This document shows, piece by piece, positions 23,727 through 35,342 of a stretch of 64,000 nucleotides of DNA. Every line of letters starts with the position of its first letter. Positions within the stretch are counted from its first letter, which is position 1. The translations under genes and the position numbers were made by a program. The stretch is from assembly GCA_963932465.1 (NCBI GenBank), contig OZ010787.1:36088087-36152086 (forward strand), in the 5' to 3' direction. Origin of the DNA: Maratus speciosus. Taxonomy: Eukaryota; Arthropoda; Arachnida; Araneae; Salticidae. The notes under the pieces were generated by a model. It saw only the letters and a program-made list of their open reading frames with translations. It did no database searches and was not told the origin of the DNA.

Positions 23727-24148
23727 GGCTGTTCTCAAATCTAAAAAGGCAACTATATGACATTAAGTTTTAATTCATTTTTGCTCGGAAATACATGAAA
23801 CTAGTCGGCGTTGTTGTTCAGAAACTATGTAATCGAACTGTGTCTTCCGTTTTTTTTTTGCAAATGCAATAGATCTTTCAGAAAATGGCGTCAAAGTGGG
23901 CGTTTTGAAACGAAATTTCCGCGCGAAAGAAGAATAACCACTCAAGGAAGGTTCAAAAACGTCTTTGTTACGTTTTCAAAATCGCTTATAACTCAGTAAG
24001 TAATTTATCAAAAAATAGAAAACACAGTGCGATTCCAAATCGCTCCCATAGTCAGGCCTTCCAATTTCCTAACCTTTCCGTTAAAGAATGAATTTGTAAA
24101 TGTGTCAAAACGTTTTGCGCTTCTTGAACAGAGCAGTTGAGAACAGCC
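23727..24148. mobile_element. TTAA-flanked MITE, GGCTGTTCTCAAAT family
   Basis: The 422 bp element has TTAA at 23723-23726 and 24149-24152. Ends are GGCTGTTCTCAA and TTGAGAACAGCC. A diverged relative is at 31467-31882. It sits about 50 bp upstream of the channel-like exon. Confidence 0.78.
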
Positions 24149-24198
24149 TTAACGAAAGAAGGTAAATGTTTTAAACACATCTGCGACAAATTTCCTAG

Positions 24199-24316
24199 CC
24201 TTATCAACTGCCAAAATAAAAGAGGATACCGAGATGAACATCATAGAGAAGATAAAGGAAAAGCGCGAAGCAGAGCGTGAGCGGTTCAAAGACACTTCCA
24301 CACATGGAATAAAATT
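24199..24316 (+). CDS. Probable DEG/ENaC channel N-terminal exon
   Basis: The frame reads a charged K/E/R-rich helix (MNIIEKIKEKREAERERF) followed by KDTSTHGIKL. It ends at a good donor, GTAAGG, at 24317, with the last codon split after two bases. The [S/T]-x-H-G motif after a charged N-terminal stretch is the cytoplasmic gating motif of DEG/ENaC/ASIC sodium channels, placed shortly before TM1. The exon may begin at the TTTCCTAG acceptor (24197-24198), or translation may start at ATG 24234. An in-frame TAA lies upstream near 24150. No later exon was found. Identification rests on one short motif, so a chance or relic exon is possible. Confidence 0.42.
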
Positions 24317-24414
24317 GTAAGGATTTTAAATAGAGAATATTTTGCATGTTTAACTGTAAAAATGCATAGTATAAGCAAAAAGATGAATAAATTATTATAA
24401 AAAAAAAGTTACCT

Positions 24415-24605
24415 CTATTTTATAGTAGCAGATTTTCGCAATATTTCGACTTTTTAAAAATTTGCCATTTGTGAAAAATCCTGACGTGATGATATAGTAA
24501 AAAAGACGGTCATTTTTGGATTCAGCACTAAAAAAATACATAAGAACCAATTATCGAAAGCTAAAAAACATAACCATCACATCTATTTTTTTAATATCAG
24601 ATTTG
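24415..24605 (-). repeat. Inverted copy of the 167 bp satellite-like unit
   Basis: It carries GAAAAATCCTGACGTGATG, CGGTCATTTTTGGATTCAGCA and TAACCATCACAT, the reverse complement of the 23390-23722 unit. The channel-like exon and a TTAA MITE lie between the two oppositely oriented copies. Confidence 0.6.
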
Positions 24606-25499
24606 TGAAAGAGGATTTTCTTCAGAAATCTGAAGGAGCCTTAATATCCTTGAAAGTCAAATTGTGTCTTCTAAGTGTGTGTATATTTATTCATAATCTA
24701 CTCATTATTACTCCATAAAAGTTTACACTTGTCACTGAGGCCCAGGTCTGTTTCCACTGCTCCTCTGCAAGAGGCAGAAAGAAAGCGAAAAATGATAAAC
24801 CAAACAATCAACTGTGAGAGACAGTAAGGCGATATTTTCAGTTCAAAACATCTAGAAAGCCTTTCATTATGTAAATACATAAGGGAAGAACCAATTTACT
24901 AAGTTGGCTTTTAAGAAATCAACACACCGTATGCATTTTGGCTTTTAACTGACTAGGATAGGACGTAATCCTTTTTTGTTCTTTCATCAAATACCCCTTG
25001 AAATTTACTAATATAGGTGGCAATAACAGCATACTTTTTACACATTAGTGGCTTTCTTCAGAAACATTAAGATGCTTGAGTTTTTCAAGGAACCTTTTTT
25101 TTTTTTGTTTGTTTCTTTGGAAATTGCTACGATCCCCATTCTTTTATCATGTAATAGAGCACTCCTCAAAAATATCATTATACATAAATTAGAATTGCAG
25201 CATCTTTGAAAGAATGAAAAGTTTCAACACTTTAAAGGGATCCGCATAACGATGTAATTTTCTGTTGTAGAGATTCAACAAAAGGTACACGAAGTGGCAT
25301 CGTCCCCCCACCTTAACACACAGTGTCAAAAATTATGGCGCCATATGCCTTTTGACAGGACATAATCCTTTTTTGTTCATTAATTGCCGAAATGTCAGTG
25401 AGGTTTATTATTGACACCCGAAAAGTGTTCGGTTTTCGTTTGCTTGTCTTTCTGTTCCACGAAAACTGCCATTAAAAGTGTTGGATTTATATCTTAGAG
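24606..25499. other. Non-coding spacer with weak duplication
   Basis: GACGTAATCCTTTTTTGTTC (24963) and GACATAATCCTTTTTTGTTC (25360) and surroundings form a roughly 400 bp spaced direct repeat. An acceptor-like TTTTCTGTTGTAG at about 25258 opens into this repeat and is not taken as an exon. No gene was found. Confidence 0.5.
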
Positions 25500-25501
25500 G
25501 A

Positions 25502-26000
25502 GAAACACACCGATCGCCCCCCCCCCCCCCCCCCCCCGTGGGTCCGCGCCTGGAGATCTCCTGTCGCTAATTATGCGTTTATCCGCGGCCCTTTGACGAA
25601 ATTCGCGTTTTTTCAGCGATTCTTTGGCGAAATTCGCGTATTTTTTCGCGATCCCTTGACGAAATTGGCGTTTTTTCGCGATTCTTTTGCAAAATTAGCG
25701 TTTTTACCGTGATTCTTTGGCGAAATTCACGTTTTTTCAGCGATCCTTTGACAAAGTTTGCGTTTTTTTCCGTGCTTTTTTGACGAAATTCGCGTTTTTC
25801 CGCGATTCTTTGACGAAATTCGCGATTTTTGCGATCCTTTGACGAAACTGGCGATTTTTCTGTGAACGATTGACGAAATTAATTTTTTCGGCGACCATTT
25901 GTCGAACCTTGGAATAAGTGGCGGATTTATACATTGGGGGGGGGCAATCGGGGCGATCGCCCCCCCCCCCCCCGTGGATCCGTACCTGGCGGGAGGACAG
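25502..26000. repeat. 30 bp minisatellite flanked by C-run direct repeats
   Basis: About eleven imperfect units built on GCGATTCTTTGACGAAATTC with T5-7 spacers run from about 25565 to 25915, period 29-32 bp. Both sides carry a similar GATCGCCCCC...CCGTGGATCC block with C15 or longer runs (25513, 25960). The K/R-rich frames here on the minus strand are translations of the repeat. The same unit forms an inverted array at 35700-36190. Confidence 0.8.
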
Positions 26001-26818
26001 ACATACATACGAAGTCATAAAATATTTTCAATTATGGTGGAAAGTTATAAATTTAAAAAGCAACGTTAAAAACGCCAGAATAAGCAAAAATTACGCAGAC
26101 TAGCAGAAGTAAATCGGACTTTCTGAGACTCTGCGGATAACTCTGACCTTTATGGTGGAAAGTGTTAAAAAATGACCTGTGAGTTTTTAATGTTTTCCAT
26201 GCGAGTTATACTAACATGTTAGCAGCTTTAAATTTTAACTCACTACTAAATTTAATAGCTTTCCAAGATGTCAAAGCAGTTTCCGGAATCAGTTCCATAA
26301 ATTCCGTTTCTTACTCCGATAAAATGTAATTCCCTATAGTATTTCAAACAGTAAGACTTCATCAGTGTTGTGTGTGGGATGGGGGGGGGGGGGGCAGTCA
26401 TTGTTCTTTCAAAATTCCACTAAGTTGTGTTATGTTTCTGTATGAATTCAGATGGAAATGCTGAATTATTTAAATCTCTTATGGAGCGTTGTCTGGGACT
26501 ACTTGTAGAGCTTCTCTTTGTCAAGTGTGATGTTTTTTCTGCTTCTTATCTTTGAAATAGATGGTATTTGAATTATTATTCTTATAACTATTGGAAAAAA
26601 AAATGCTTTCAACAAAACTTGTTAAATTAATATTTAAAGTTTTAAAATACAGATATTTATCTGTTCATTATTTATTCCGTTTGTGTCATAACTTATTGTG
26701 TACGTTTGAAGAAGCTTTAAGATAAGCAGCAAGAAAAATTGTATAAATAATGAGAAGTTTTTATCACTTTCTCTTAGCATTTAAAACCCTTAAACGTTTT
26801 CATGTAAAAATGGTTTAA
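26001..26818. other. Non-coding spacer
   Basis: It contains G13 near 26380. No gene, TIR or tandem structure was recognised. Confidence 0.5.
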
Positions 26819-27335
26819 CCCTTTTATGTACTGAATTATGAATTCATGAAAGTTTCATCTTCTAAAACATTTTTCGTGAATTGTTTAAACTACATTAGAA
26901 GATTTTCATAATCATTTAATAAATTTTAGAAGGATTGAAGGATTCATTAAATTTGAATTTATAGGGATTTTGTGCAATATTTATAACCCCACTCAAATCT
27001 TTTATTTTAAATATTTTTTCCTAGTATTTTGCAAAATTAGGAAATGTACAAATGTAATGTTCTTACAATAGAAATATAGAAATATTTCCGAATTTAACCC
27101 CTCCCCCCCCCCCACACACACACAACGCTAAGAAAGCTGAAAAGATACAAAGGCAAAAGAAATATATCCGTTTAAAAATATTTTTGTTTTGTGCAACCAA
27201 TACTGCTTTTGGAACAAAATAAAGTAATGCATGTATAACTCATTCTAAACTGCATTACAACTAACCGATGTATTAAATGAATTTTATAACAGGTTATTTT
27301 AATGGTACTTATAAGTACCGTTAGTAGATAAAGGG
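26819..27335. mobile_element. TTAA-type MITE, second CCCTTTATGTACTG copy
   Basis: The 517 bp element begins after TTAA (26815-26818) and ends before CTAA (27336-27339), a once-mutated duplicate. It is closely similar along its length to 14269-14787, including the internal C run, here followed by a CACACA tract. Confidence 0.75.
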
Positions 27336-27774
27336 CTAATATCCTCTTCAGACATCAATTTAGAATAATATTATAAATACTCATTCGTTACTGTTGTATG
27401 TATATAAATCAGAGTTCTAAGTATAATCTTTCTCTGTACTCTGTGATATAAATGAGTCTTTATATAACAGAAATATACTTTTTTGAAATTCATATTTTTG
27501 AAGGCTAGTAATTTTAGGTTCATATATGTATACCTAAAATTACTATCCCTCTAAAATTTTAATTTAATTGTCAATAAAATAAATTTACACAATAAGAAAA
27601 TTGATGGCTTTTAACGCATTAATAATTAGAGGTCGACCGAAAATTCGTTTTTGACCCCAAATTTGAGTTTTTCCAAAAATTTCGTTTCGTTCAAATGAGA
27701 CTATCTTTATTTCTGAAATTCACTGTTTATAATTATCATTCATGGCTGACTTGTGTGCAAATTATTATAAAGCA
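27336..27774. other. Non-coding spacer
   Basis: AT-rich sequence in which no gene or repeat boundary was recognised. Confidence 0.45.
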
Positions 27775-27782
27775 AGCAATTG

Positions 27783-28523
27783 CAGGGCCCGACTAATCAT
27801 GCGGGGCAGCTGCCCTGGGCCCCTGATTTGAGGGGGCCCCCCAAGGGTAGATATAAGTTTTAGTTAAAGGAGAGCCAAATGATAAAAAATATCCAAAAGT
27901 GACCACATCCTAATTTAAAGTGTTTTTCATTTTGTGGTATTTAATTTCTTCCTTACTGATTTCATATTTTTTTTAAATACATAATTTTAATTAAAATATT
28001 ACAGTAATATCACACATCTGCTATCTGTTGCTTTCTGTTTTCATATTATGAAACTTTATACCAAAGTACTTTAAGGCATCATGGGGAATGGCAGTAACAA
28101 CACAACACGTATTGAAATTTGTTGCTATTATTATTAAATGCATGCCACCACTTGCCTTTCTATATGATAGAATCACACAAATGCATGTTGATTGAATACA
28201 AAGATTAAGTTAAATAGAAAAGTATTAACACAAGCAGCCAATAATGCCTTAGAGAACTGTATTTACATTTTAACGTCTCACATTTATCCTTATATTCCAA
28301 TAACCAAAAAAAAGTATGCTATAGTTTCTTAAAGTTATCTTTCTTGTACTATACTGTATACAGATGTGAATAGTACTTGGTATGAAATTTAAGTCTACAT
28401 AAAATAGGTATGAAGTTTAGTTTTAGTCATTTCAACATAGTTCATGAAAAATTTCAAAAGATCGAAGGGGGCCCCCCGAATAATGTTTGCCCCAGGGCCC
28501 CCCACTGTCTAAGTCGGGCCCTG
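27783..28523. mobile_element. hAT-type MITE with perfect 8 bp duplication
   Basis: AGCAATTG occurs at 27775-27782 and 28524-28531. Ends are CAGGGCCCGACTAATC and, inverted, CAGGGCCCGACTTAGA, followed by GC-rich subterminal blocks (GGGGCCCCCC). The 741 bp interior is AT-rich and non-coding. Octamer duplication and CAGGG ends place it with hAT. Confidence 0.9.
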
Positions 28524-28531
28524 AGCAATTG

Positions 28532-29044
28532 CATAAATGACTAAACTTAAAACATGCTTTTCACGTGCTCATTAAAAACTGCAGACTTAACAGCAATAGA
28601 CAATTTTTAGTTTGAAACAGCAGAAGTGTTTCGAATCCTCTCTGAGAAAGTTCTATTCTAGTACACCAGATGATCATTTACAAAAATCTCTATAAAAGAT
28701 AAATCGAGGTATGTACACGTAAAACAATTTTTAATTAGATTAATTCTTCTAATTGAAAATCATTCTGTTTTATGAATTAATTGCATTTTATTTTATATGG
28801 AAATAAAAAGTTTTTGTCATAGGCACAGACAGCCAACTTGGGCCCTGGAGATAAAATTTTCAAACAGGGGCGCCATTTCAAAATATTCTTCGGAAAGGGG
28901 GGGGGGGGAGGACAATTTATGTTTTTGTTTGTTAGAAATGTACCCCTATACACGTATAATTAATTAATAATTGTGTATATTTATGTACGTATTAATCGCT
29001 TTAAAAAATTTGGAAATTTTCATTTTCCGAGAAAATAGGAAGAT
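28532..29044. other. Non-coding spacer
   Basis: It contains G12 near 28897. No gene was found. Confidence 0.45.
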
Positions 29045-29046
29045 TA

Positions 29047-30026
29047 CCATCTACTGGGGTAACTTTGACCCAAATTTCTCTGTTTCATGGCATGTTCAGC
29101 ATCTCCATTCTCTTATTTTATTTAAAAAATCAATGTCCTGTTAATTTTTTGTTTGCTAAGAATGTATGGACCCACACCATTATCATAAATTTGTCAACAT
29201 TGATTTTTTTTTTTTACCAAAAAGTATTTTTGAAAATGTGGGCAATGTTACCTTGAATTGCGGTAACAATGGCCCATGTGTTAAAACGAATATTATAGAG
29301 CCTACAGCATGATGTGTGTCAATGTTACTCCCATTGAAAAAGAAGGGACAACACAATACACAACCCTCGTTTGATTTCAAAGTAATACTTCTGGGATAGA
29401 CATTTGCCATTAAACAGAACAAGTACAAAATTTCCAACGTTACAGTCATCTTTGTTTATAGCTTTCTTGTTTGGTTCAATTGGAATCCTCTTTGAATCCT
29501 CTTCTAAATTAGCTTTCATAAGTATGCCAAAAATAAACAAAAACCTTACTTCAAAAACATCAATGTTTAAATTCAACAAAATAGCAAAAAGCTGCCCTTC
29601 AAATATAATATTTTTTATCCATTGACAGTAGGTGTATACAAAAATTTAAATTATAATTGTTTGGGTCAAATTTACCACAACTTTGAAAAATGCTTTTTTT
29701 TTTTTTTTTTAATATCGGGAAAGACAGCGCATAATCCTACATTACGCCTTGATCTACACTAATGAGGTTATAATAAGGTGTACTTATCAAAGTCCAAATG
29801 AATTGATTTACAGCTTGATAAACAAAAGTTGTATGAGCAAAATTCTCACAGTCGTCACACGTTTTTCTTTCACTGGTGCTGCCACGGTGGAAGCTTGACG
29901 AATTACTTACAGCGAGCTGCAAGCTATTTTTTTAAACCATTACTTTGTCGATAACTCAAGCATTGTAGAAAATATAACAGATTTAATCTTTTTTCTCTTT
30001 TGGACCAAAGTTACCCCAGTTGACAG
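29047..30026 (-). mobile_element. TA-flanked TIR element with transposase-like remnant
   Basis: The left end is CCATCTACTGGGGTAACTTTG and the right end inverted is CTGTCAACTGGGGTAACTTTG, next to TA at 29045-29046 and 30027-30028. On the minus strand, 29325-29579 includes DDCNVGNFVLVLFNGKCLSQKY. A (V)G-(D/N)FV-LV-F-GK pattern occurs in C-terminal domains of pogo/Tigger-like transposases. It is frameshifted and incomplete, so the element is defective. The ends resemble those of 4224-5488. Assignment of the remnant is tentative. Confidence 0.6.
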
Positions 30027-30028
30027 TA

Positions 30029-31089
30029 CCAAAATTCTGTTTAGGTCTATCCTTATTAATAATACACAGTTTCTTACCCCCCTCCCCTATCCTTCCTCTC
30101 TGTAGTGTCTAAGTTAAATACATATGGAAATTAATTTCTCAGCCATACTGTCTTGGAGATATTTTAACGATCTATGAGCAAACGTTGTGTCTAGGCTTAG
30201 AATGTTCAATCATTTTTCATTCACATAATGTTTGTTGTTTGTTAGTTATTTTTATTAGAATCTAAATTTAAAAAGAAAGCAAAATTTCATCCATTTTTTA
30301 CGTACCTGTTTCCCTTAAATTTTTGTAGAAGCTTTATCGCATGTTAAATGAAAGGTAAACTTATTGCTGAACTCATTAAATCTTTTTTTTTTTTTTTTTT
30401 TTTTTTTCCCAGTAAATTCAGAATACTATACCACTGAAGAAATTTAAGTTCGTTTATTAAACTAGTTTTCACAATAACTCATAAACAGTAAAAAGTCGTA
30501 GAGAATAACAGTTTTTGAGGTGTTTTTGTCATTAGAAAATTGCGTGCTTTTTTTTTACCTTTATTCCTTTGAAATAAGTTTTTTTAGATTTACCAACCTA
30601 CATAGTGTTTTTTAATTCATTTTAGTCTATGCAAAGTCTGTTTGCAAGCTTTCATGAAAATGCAATGAACTTTATAAAATTTTAGGTAGATTTCATATGA
30701 AATACTACCTATTACATTCTCCCCTATGTTGGAATTTCTGAAAAATTTTTGCAGGTCTACACCGATCATGACCCCTAGGACCCAAAACAACCCTCGGTAA
30801 AATACTTATATATATAATCACTTTTTTATGGATACGATAACTTCCGTAAATCTGCACAAATCTCTTCTAAACTGATACATAAAATCAAGGGGCATAAAAT
30901 CTCGGCAAAATCGGACCAAGGGGATAGAAATAGCGGTTTTGTGAAAACTGAAAAAATCCCATAACTTCTTAATTTTTGTACATATAAAATCAGTTTAAAG
31001 TTTTTATTACTTCTAAAAATATGCCCAAAAATTTATGTATCGCAAATTTCTGATAAAATTAAAAATGGGCTCATATGGCACAAATAATA
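30029..31089. other. Non-coding spacer
   Basis: A T24 run lies near 30386. The remainder is AT-rich with no gene. Confidence 0.45.
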
Positions 31090-31430
31090 GGGTTTTAGGA
31101 AGAAAAAAATTCATACCTTCGTCAATTCTCAAGATAACAAATCCAATTAAATTTATTATAAATCTTCTTAATATTATCTACAACTTTTATACTGACAAGT
31201 TTTTGATAAGACCAATTCGTACCAAAAAAAAAAAAAATAAATAAATAAATAAATAAAACGAAAATTTAAAAAGGGGGGGGGGGGTTGAATAAGAAAAAAA
31301 TTCATAACTTCAATTCACGAGATATAAAATCGGCATGAATTTATTATATATTTTCTTAATATTATTTACAACATTCATATTGACAAGTTTTTGATAGGAC
31401 CAATTCTTACAGCAAAAACAAATTAAAAAT
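31090..31430. repeat. Imperfect tandem duplication of about 190 bp
   Basis: AGAAAAAAATTCATA and GACAAGTTTTTGATA-GACCAATTC recur about 190 bp apart (near 31100/31290 and 31194/31383). A run of A12, AAAT repeats and G11 separates the units. The 31035-31244 frame spans this and is incidental. Confidence 0.6.
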
Positions 31431-31466
31431 ACATAATGGTTGAAGAAAAAAAAATCATCGTATTAA

Positions 31467-31882
31467 GGGAGTATTCAAATCCAAACTGTTTATTTTCTGA
31501 TTCATTTTTAAATTCATTTTTGCTCTCAAACGCATCCAATTGTTAGATTCTCTTATTCAGAAACTATATAATGTACCGTTATGGTCGATTTTTTGATAGT
31601 CAGAATATATTAAAGAAATTGATGTCAAAGTGGGTATTTTAAACCGAATTTCCTGAAGCGATTGTGTTGGAGGTAAAAAATATTTTCCTACTTAGAAAGT
31701 AATTGTTTATAAATGAAGTTTTAATTAATTGAACGAAAAATAAAAACACAGGTCGCTTATAAATCTCTTCAAAAATCACGACAGCAAATTTCGTATTTTT
31801 CTTTTAAAAATGAATTTGATAATGTGCCAGAAAATTTCAAGTTGCTGAGCATGGAAAAGAATTTAATTTTTTTAATACTGCC
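31467..31882. mobile_element. TTAA-flanked MITE, diverged relative of 23727-24148
   Basis: TTAA occurs at 31463-31466 and 31883-31886. Ends are GGGAGTATTCAAATCC and, inverted, GGCAGTATTAAAAAAA. The interior shares CAGAAACTAT, GATGTCAAAGTGGG and AACCGAATTTCC with the other copy, at much lower similarity. Confidence 0.65.
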
Positions 31883-31886
31883 TTAA

Positions 31887-34800
31887 CATGATTCTGATAA
31901 AACCATCTCTTATATCAAAATTAAATAAAAACTTGTCCGTCAAAAGCAGCCAGATGAAATTGTTAAAGTGGGTTTATCGCTATTCATGATTTAGTTTTTG
32001 TTGGTGAAATTAGTACTTAACTTCGAAATCTACCAGCACCTGTAGGCCGAGCCAAAGGGATTTTTTAAGTTAGCAATTTGTAATGTTCTTGAAATTAAAG
32101 AGACTGATTTAAATAAAAAGCACGGAGATTAATATAGTAATAATCTACAAAGCTTTTTTCCCCCGTCTATCTGTAGTGCTTTGTAAGATATGATGAAGTC
32201 TCAAAAGAATGCAAAAATATTTAGGCTCATTTCTGAAAAATAAAACGAAACAATTAGGGGAAAAATTCAAAAATGAAGTTGTGAATTTATACATTGGTTT
32301 TAATATAACCTCATATATTTTTTTTTTTTTTTTTTTTCATTTCGCAGATTGTATTTTGTAACACTTTTCTAAAATTCAGTTAAACGTTTAGTTGTTCATT
32401 TGTCATTAATAACTTTAATGAAATTTGTAAAATATCTGCAGAATTGAAGGGGGAAATGTGAATTTTATACATTTATTGTTCAAAATATGAAATTTTTATG
32501 TTGTTTATTATAAGTTTTAATAATTAAAGAAAAATTGTTGAATCTTTTTTAATTGTTCAATTATTGTTAATTTAATTCATAAAATTATCCCAGTCTCATC
32601 TCTGGCAGATAGACTCACTAAATATTCATTCTCAGTTAAAAAAGAAAATACAATATCTCACGTTATATCGCTCATTCAGATATCACTCTTTTTTTTGGTC
32701 TCTGTAAGGGAGGGAGTAATATTTCCATCTCTTTTTAAGTAATGTTTCTTTTTATGTAATTTATTGTATGTGTTAATTACAATATGTGTAATCTTTTATT
32801 ATTAATTTTACTAAGAAAATTGTAATATATATATATACCTATAAACTAAAGTTTTGAGGACAAATATAAAACATTTACTTGTTCGTTATCATTCTTAAAT
32901 TTTAATATACTATATGTTATATTGCCAAAAGTAAAAAATGCATTGTGTGGGCAGTTAATTCTTGAAGTGCTTTTTCCAGTTGAACTAATTTTCAGTGTGT
33001 TACATGGTACGAATACGATTTATAGTTACTAAACAGGGTTAGACAAACAAATTTGAATACACTAACATGCAGTACCTGAAATACTTTTAAGTAATGTTAA
33101 ACTAAACAAACTTTTATACCAAATGCTGAATATTACTTTTTTTAAATACACATTACAGCAGCTATAAAAGAAAATTTACAGGCATTTGAAAATAATGATT
33201 ATAAAATATTGATGGTATGAAGGTCAACATTTACACAAATTTGGTGACTTGACAAAAAAAATTAATGCAAATTCTTTGAAAGCACTCTTGGGGGGAAAAA
33301 TTCTTTAAGACAATCCTCTCTGTATGAGCAAAACTATTGATTAAAATTCAGCTAACAATTTTGTCTTGAAAACAATAATATAAATAGAATTACTCAACAT
33401 TTAACGAGTGAGTAAAATGGCAAGTTGTTGCCTGAAATATTGGGACTTTAGCCACGTAATTTTTATACAGCCAAAAGTTATTTCTAACAAATTGTTTCCA
33501 TGTGCCAAATAATATCAATAAACAACCATTTAATATGTTCACTGTCAAGCTTATTTTGAAAAAATATGGTCTGCATGCCCACATGCTATATTTTATCATA
33601 TAGGTAGAATCGAACAAAAAAAATTGCATTTTGCTATAAGTTTTTCCGAAAAAGATGTGGCGGACGTCTACCAGTAGATAGACAATCAATCGCATGTTAT
33701 TTTGTACTTTGTCGTGTGAATGCATGTGCACAAATGAGTTATGCTCACATAGATCTTATAGTAATTTGCAGGTTTGTTCATGTCTAAGTGTAGCATGCAT
33801 TACACTGAAATTTGATTCTTTTTAACAGGGCCTCATTCTTTTGGGATTCAGACTTGATATGAGTTTCCCCAATTAGTATATTATGCAGTAAATCAAAACA
33901 ATTTCCATATCTGTATCTCTTACATAACTTTAATACCTAATCACAATTAGATATTTTTCATGCCATAAACAAGACTAAATTATTGTGTACAGCTTACAAA
34001 AATAATTCATTTAACATATTTTTTTAAAAACTGTCCCAGGAGCATTTATTTTTAAGATAACAGAAATTCAGATTTACATATAAGGTGAAGTGGAGCACGT
34101 GTAATCATGGGGCTAGTGTAGTCCTGACTTGTTAGCAAATGATGAAATATTATTTTAATCAACCAACTTTTTGGTATGTTTCTTCAGTATTTTTTTTTCA
34201 CAATATTTGAGTCAGAGTAGTTAAATAAAGCTCATTGAATTGTTTTAAACACAGTTTTAAAAATAGTGTGCAATTTGGTGTTCAATGGTAGTGGCTTTCT
34301 CAGATTTCAGCTTTCTGTTGCTCTCAAACACGGCTTATTTTACCATTCATTTTTATATTCTTAGGAAATAAATTTTAGAAATGTGTTAATTTTTTTCTGC
34401 AGCTTTTTGATATCTTATTTATTTTTACAGCTGTAGCCCCACTTACCCTTCTATATTTCATGTGGATCAAATGTAACCACATGAACTCAGGAGAAGTGAG
34501 TCGCACTAGTCCCTCATGCTCCAACACTTCAAATTGTGCTTTTTATTGCACATCAACTCGGGCTAATATCAATAAGTCAGTAAGTGGATGCCTCAGATAT
34601 TGAAAAAAAAAAAATTAGCACAACCTTCATTGGACAGGAAAGGAGAAATATTGTTCCCCATTTCTTTCTCTTCATATGAATTACAATAGAAATCACAAAA
34701 TGATTCTTGTTAATACTCGTTTGAATAAGCAGTAAACTGATCAAATATTTGTTTAGAAAATACTATTTTCTAATCAAAGTCAGTGTTGCTAGTTGGGCTA

Positions 34801-35342
34801 TGTTTATTATTTAAATTGCTTGATTGCTACCACTTTTTTCAATTAATATAATTTACCTTATTTTCGCCTCATTTAACCTGCCATTATATAAGATGAGCAT
34901 TGCTATTTCAAAAATGTGGTAGCAGTATCTGAACTAGTGTACCTAAGAGACCATAAAACAAGAATATTAAACAATAACAAAGAACTTGATTATGTCCAAT
35001 AGTAAAGTTGAGGTGGTTTTAAAACAAACTATGTCCAAAACATGTTTACACTTTCCCCGCTTCAAATCATGCAGTGATATTTATAGTAACAAGGAAACCA
35101 AAGTAATTGCATTGTAAATTCCACATTTAGCAAGGTTTTTAATATACAATAGATCCGCCACTTTTATAAAATAAAATTGCAAATTAACCCTCCGAGACAA
35201 AAAGCACATTTAGATTCATGATCAAGAATTCACACCTTGCTACATAACACTAAGAAAAATACAAAACTCAATTGCAACTTAAAAGTTTTATTTACATGTT
35301 TTCTGAGCTTTGCTCCATGTGCCCGTGCCTTAATCTGGCCTT
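31887..35342. other. Non-coding stretch
   Basis: No supported gene was found. It holds T23 (about 32317) and a decayed inverted pair at 34084-34125 and 34495-34530 that looks like an old MITE. The 113-residue minus frame at 33390-33731 has no motif I recognise. Confidence 0.5.

Noticed and set aside
25258..25400. Acceptor-like TTTTCTGTTGTAG followed by a 47-codon frame
   Set aside because: The frame overlaps a direct repeat shared with about 24910-25090 and has no domain.
25727..26103. K/R-rich and G/P-rich frames
   Set aside because: They are translations of the 30 bp minisatellite and adjoining C runs.
26330..26365. CTGATGA...GAAA on the minus strand as a hammerhead
   Set aside because: The intervening sequence forms no stem II and there is no plausible stem III or cleavage triplet.
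33390..33731. 113-residue minus-strand frame
   Set aside because: No domain, signal or catalytic motif. Length alone is not decisive in this AT-rich sequence with many chance frames.
34433..34500. Exon-like frame after TTTTTACAG with a GTGAGT donor
   Set aside because: It lies in the right part of a decayed inverted pair (34084-34125 versus 34495-34530) that looks like an old MITE, and the peptide has no recognisable family.
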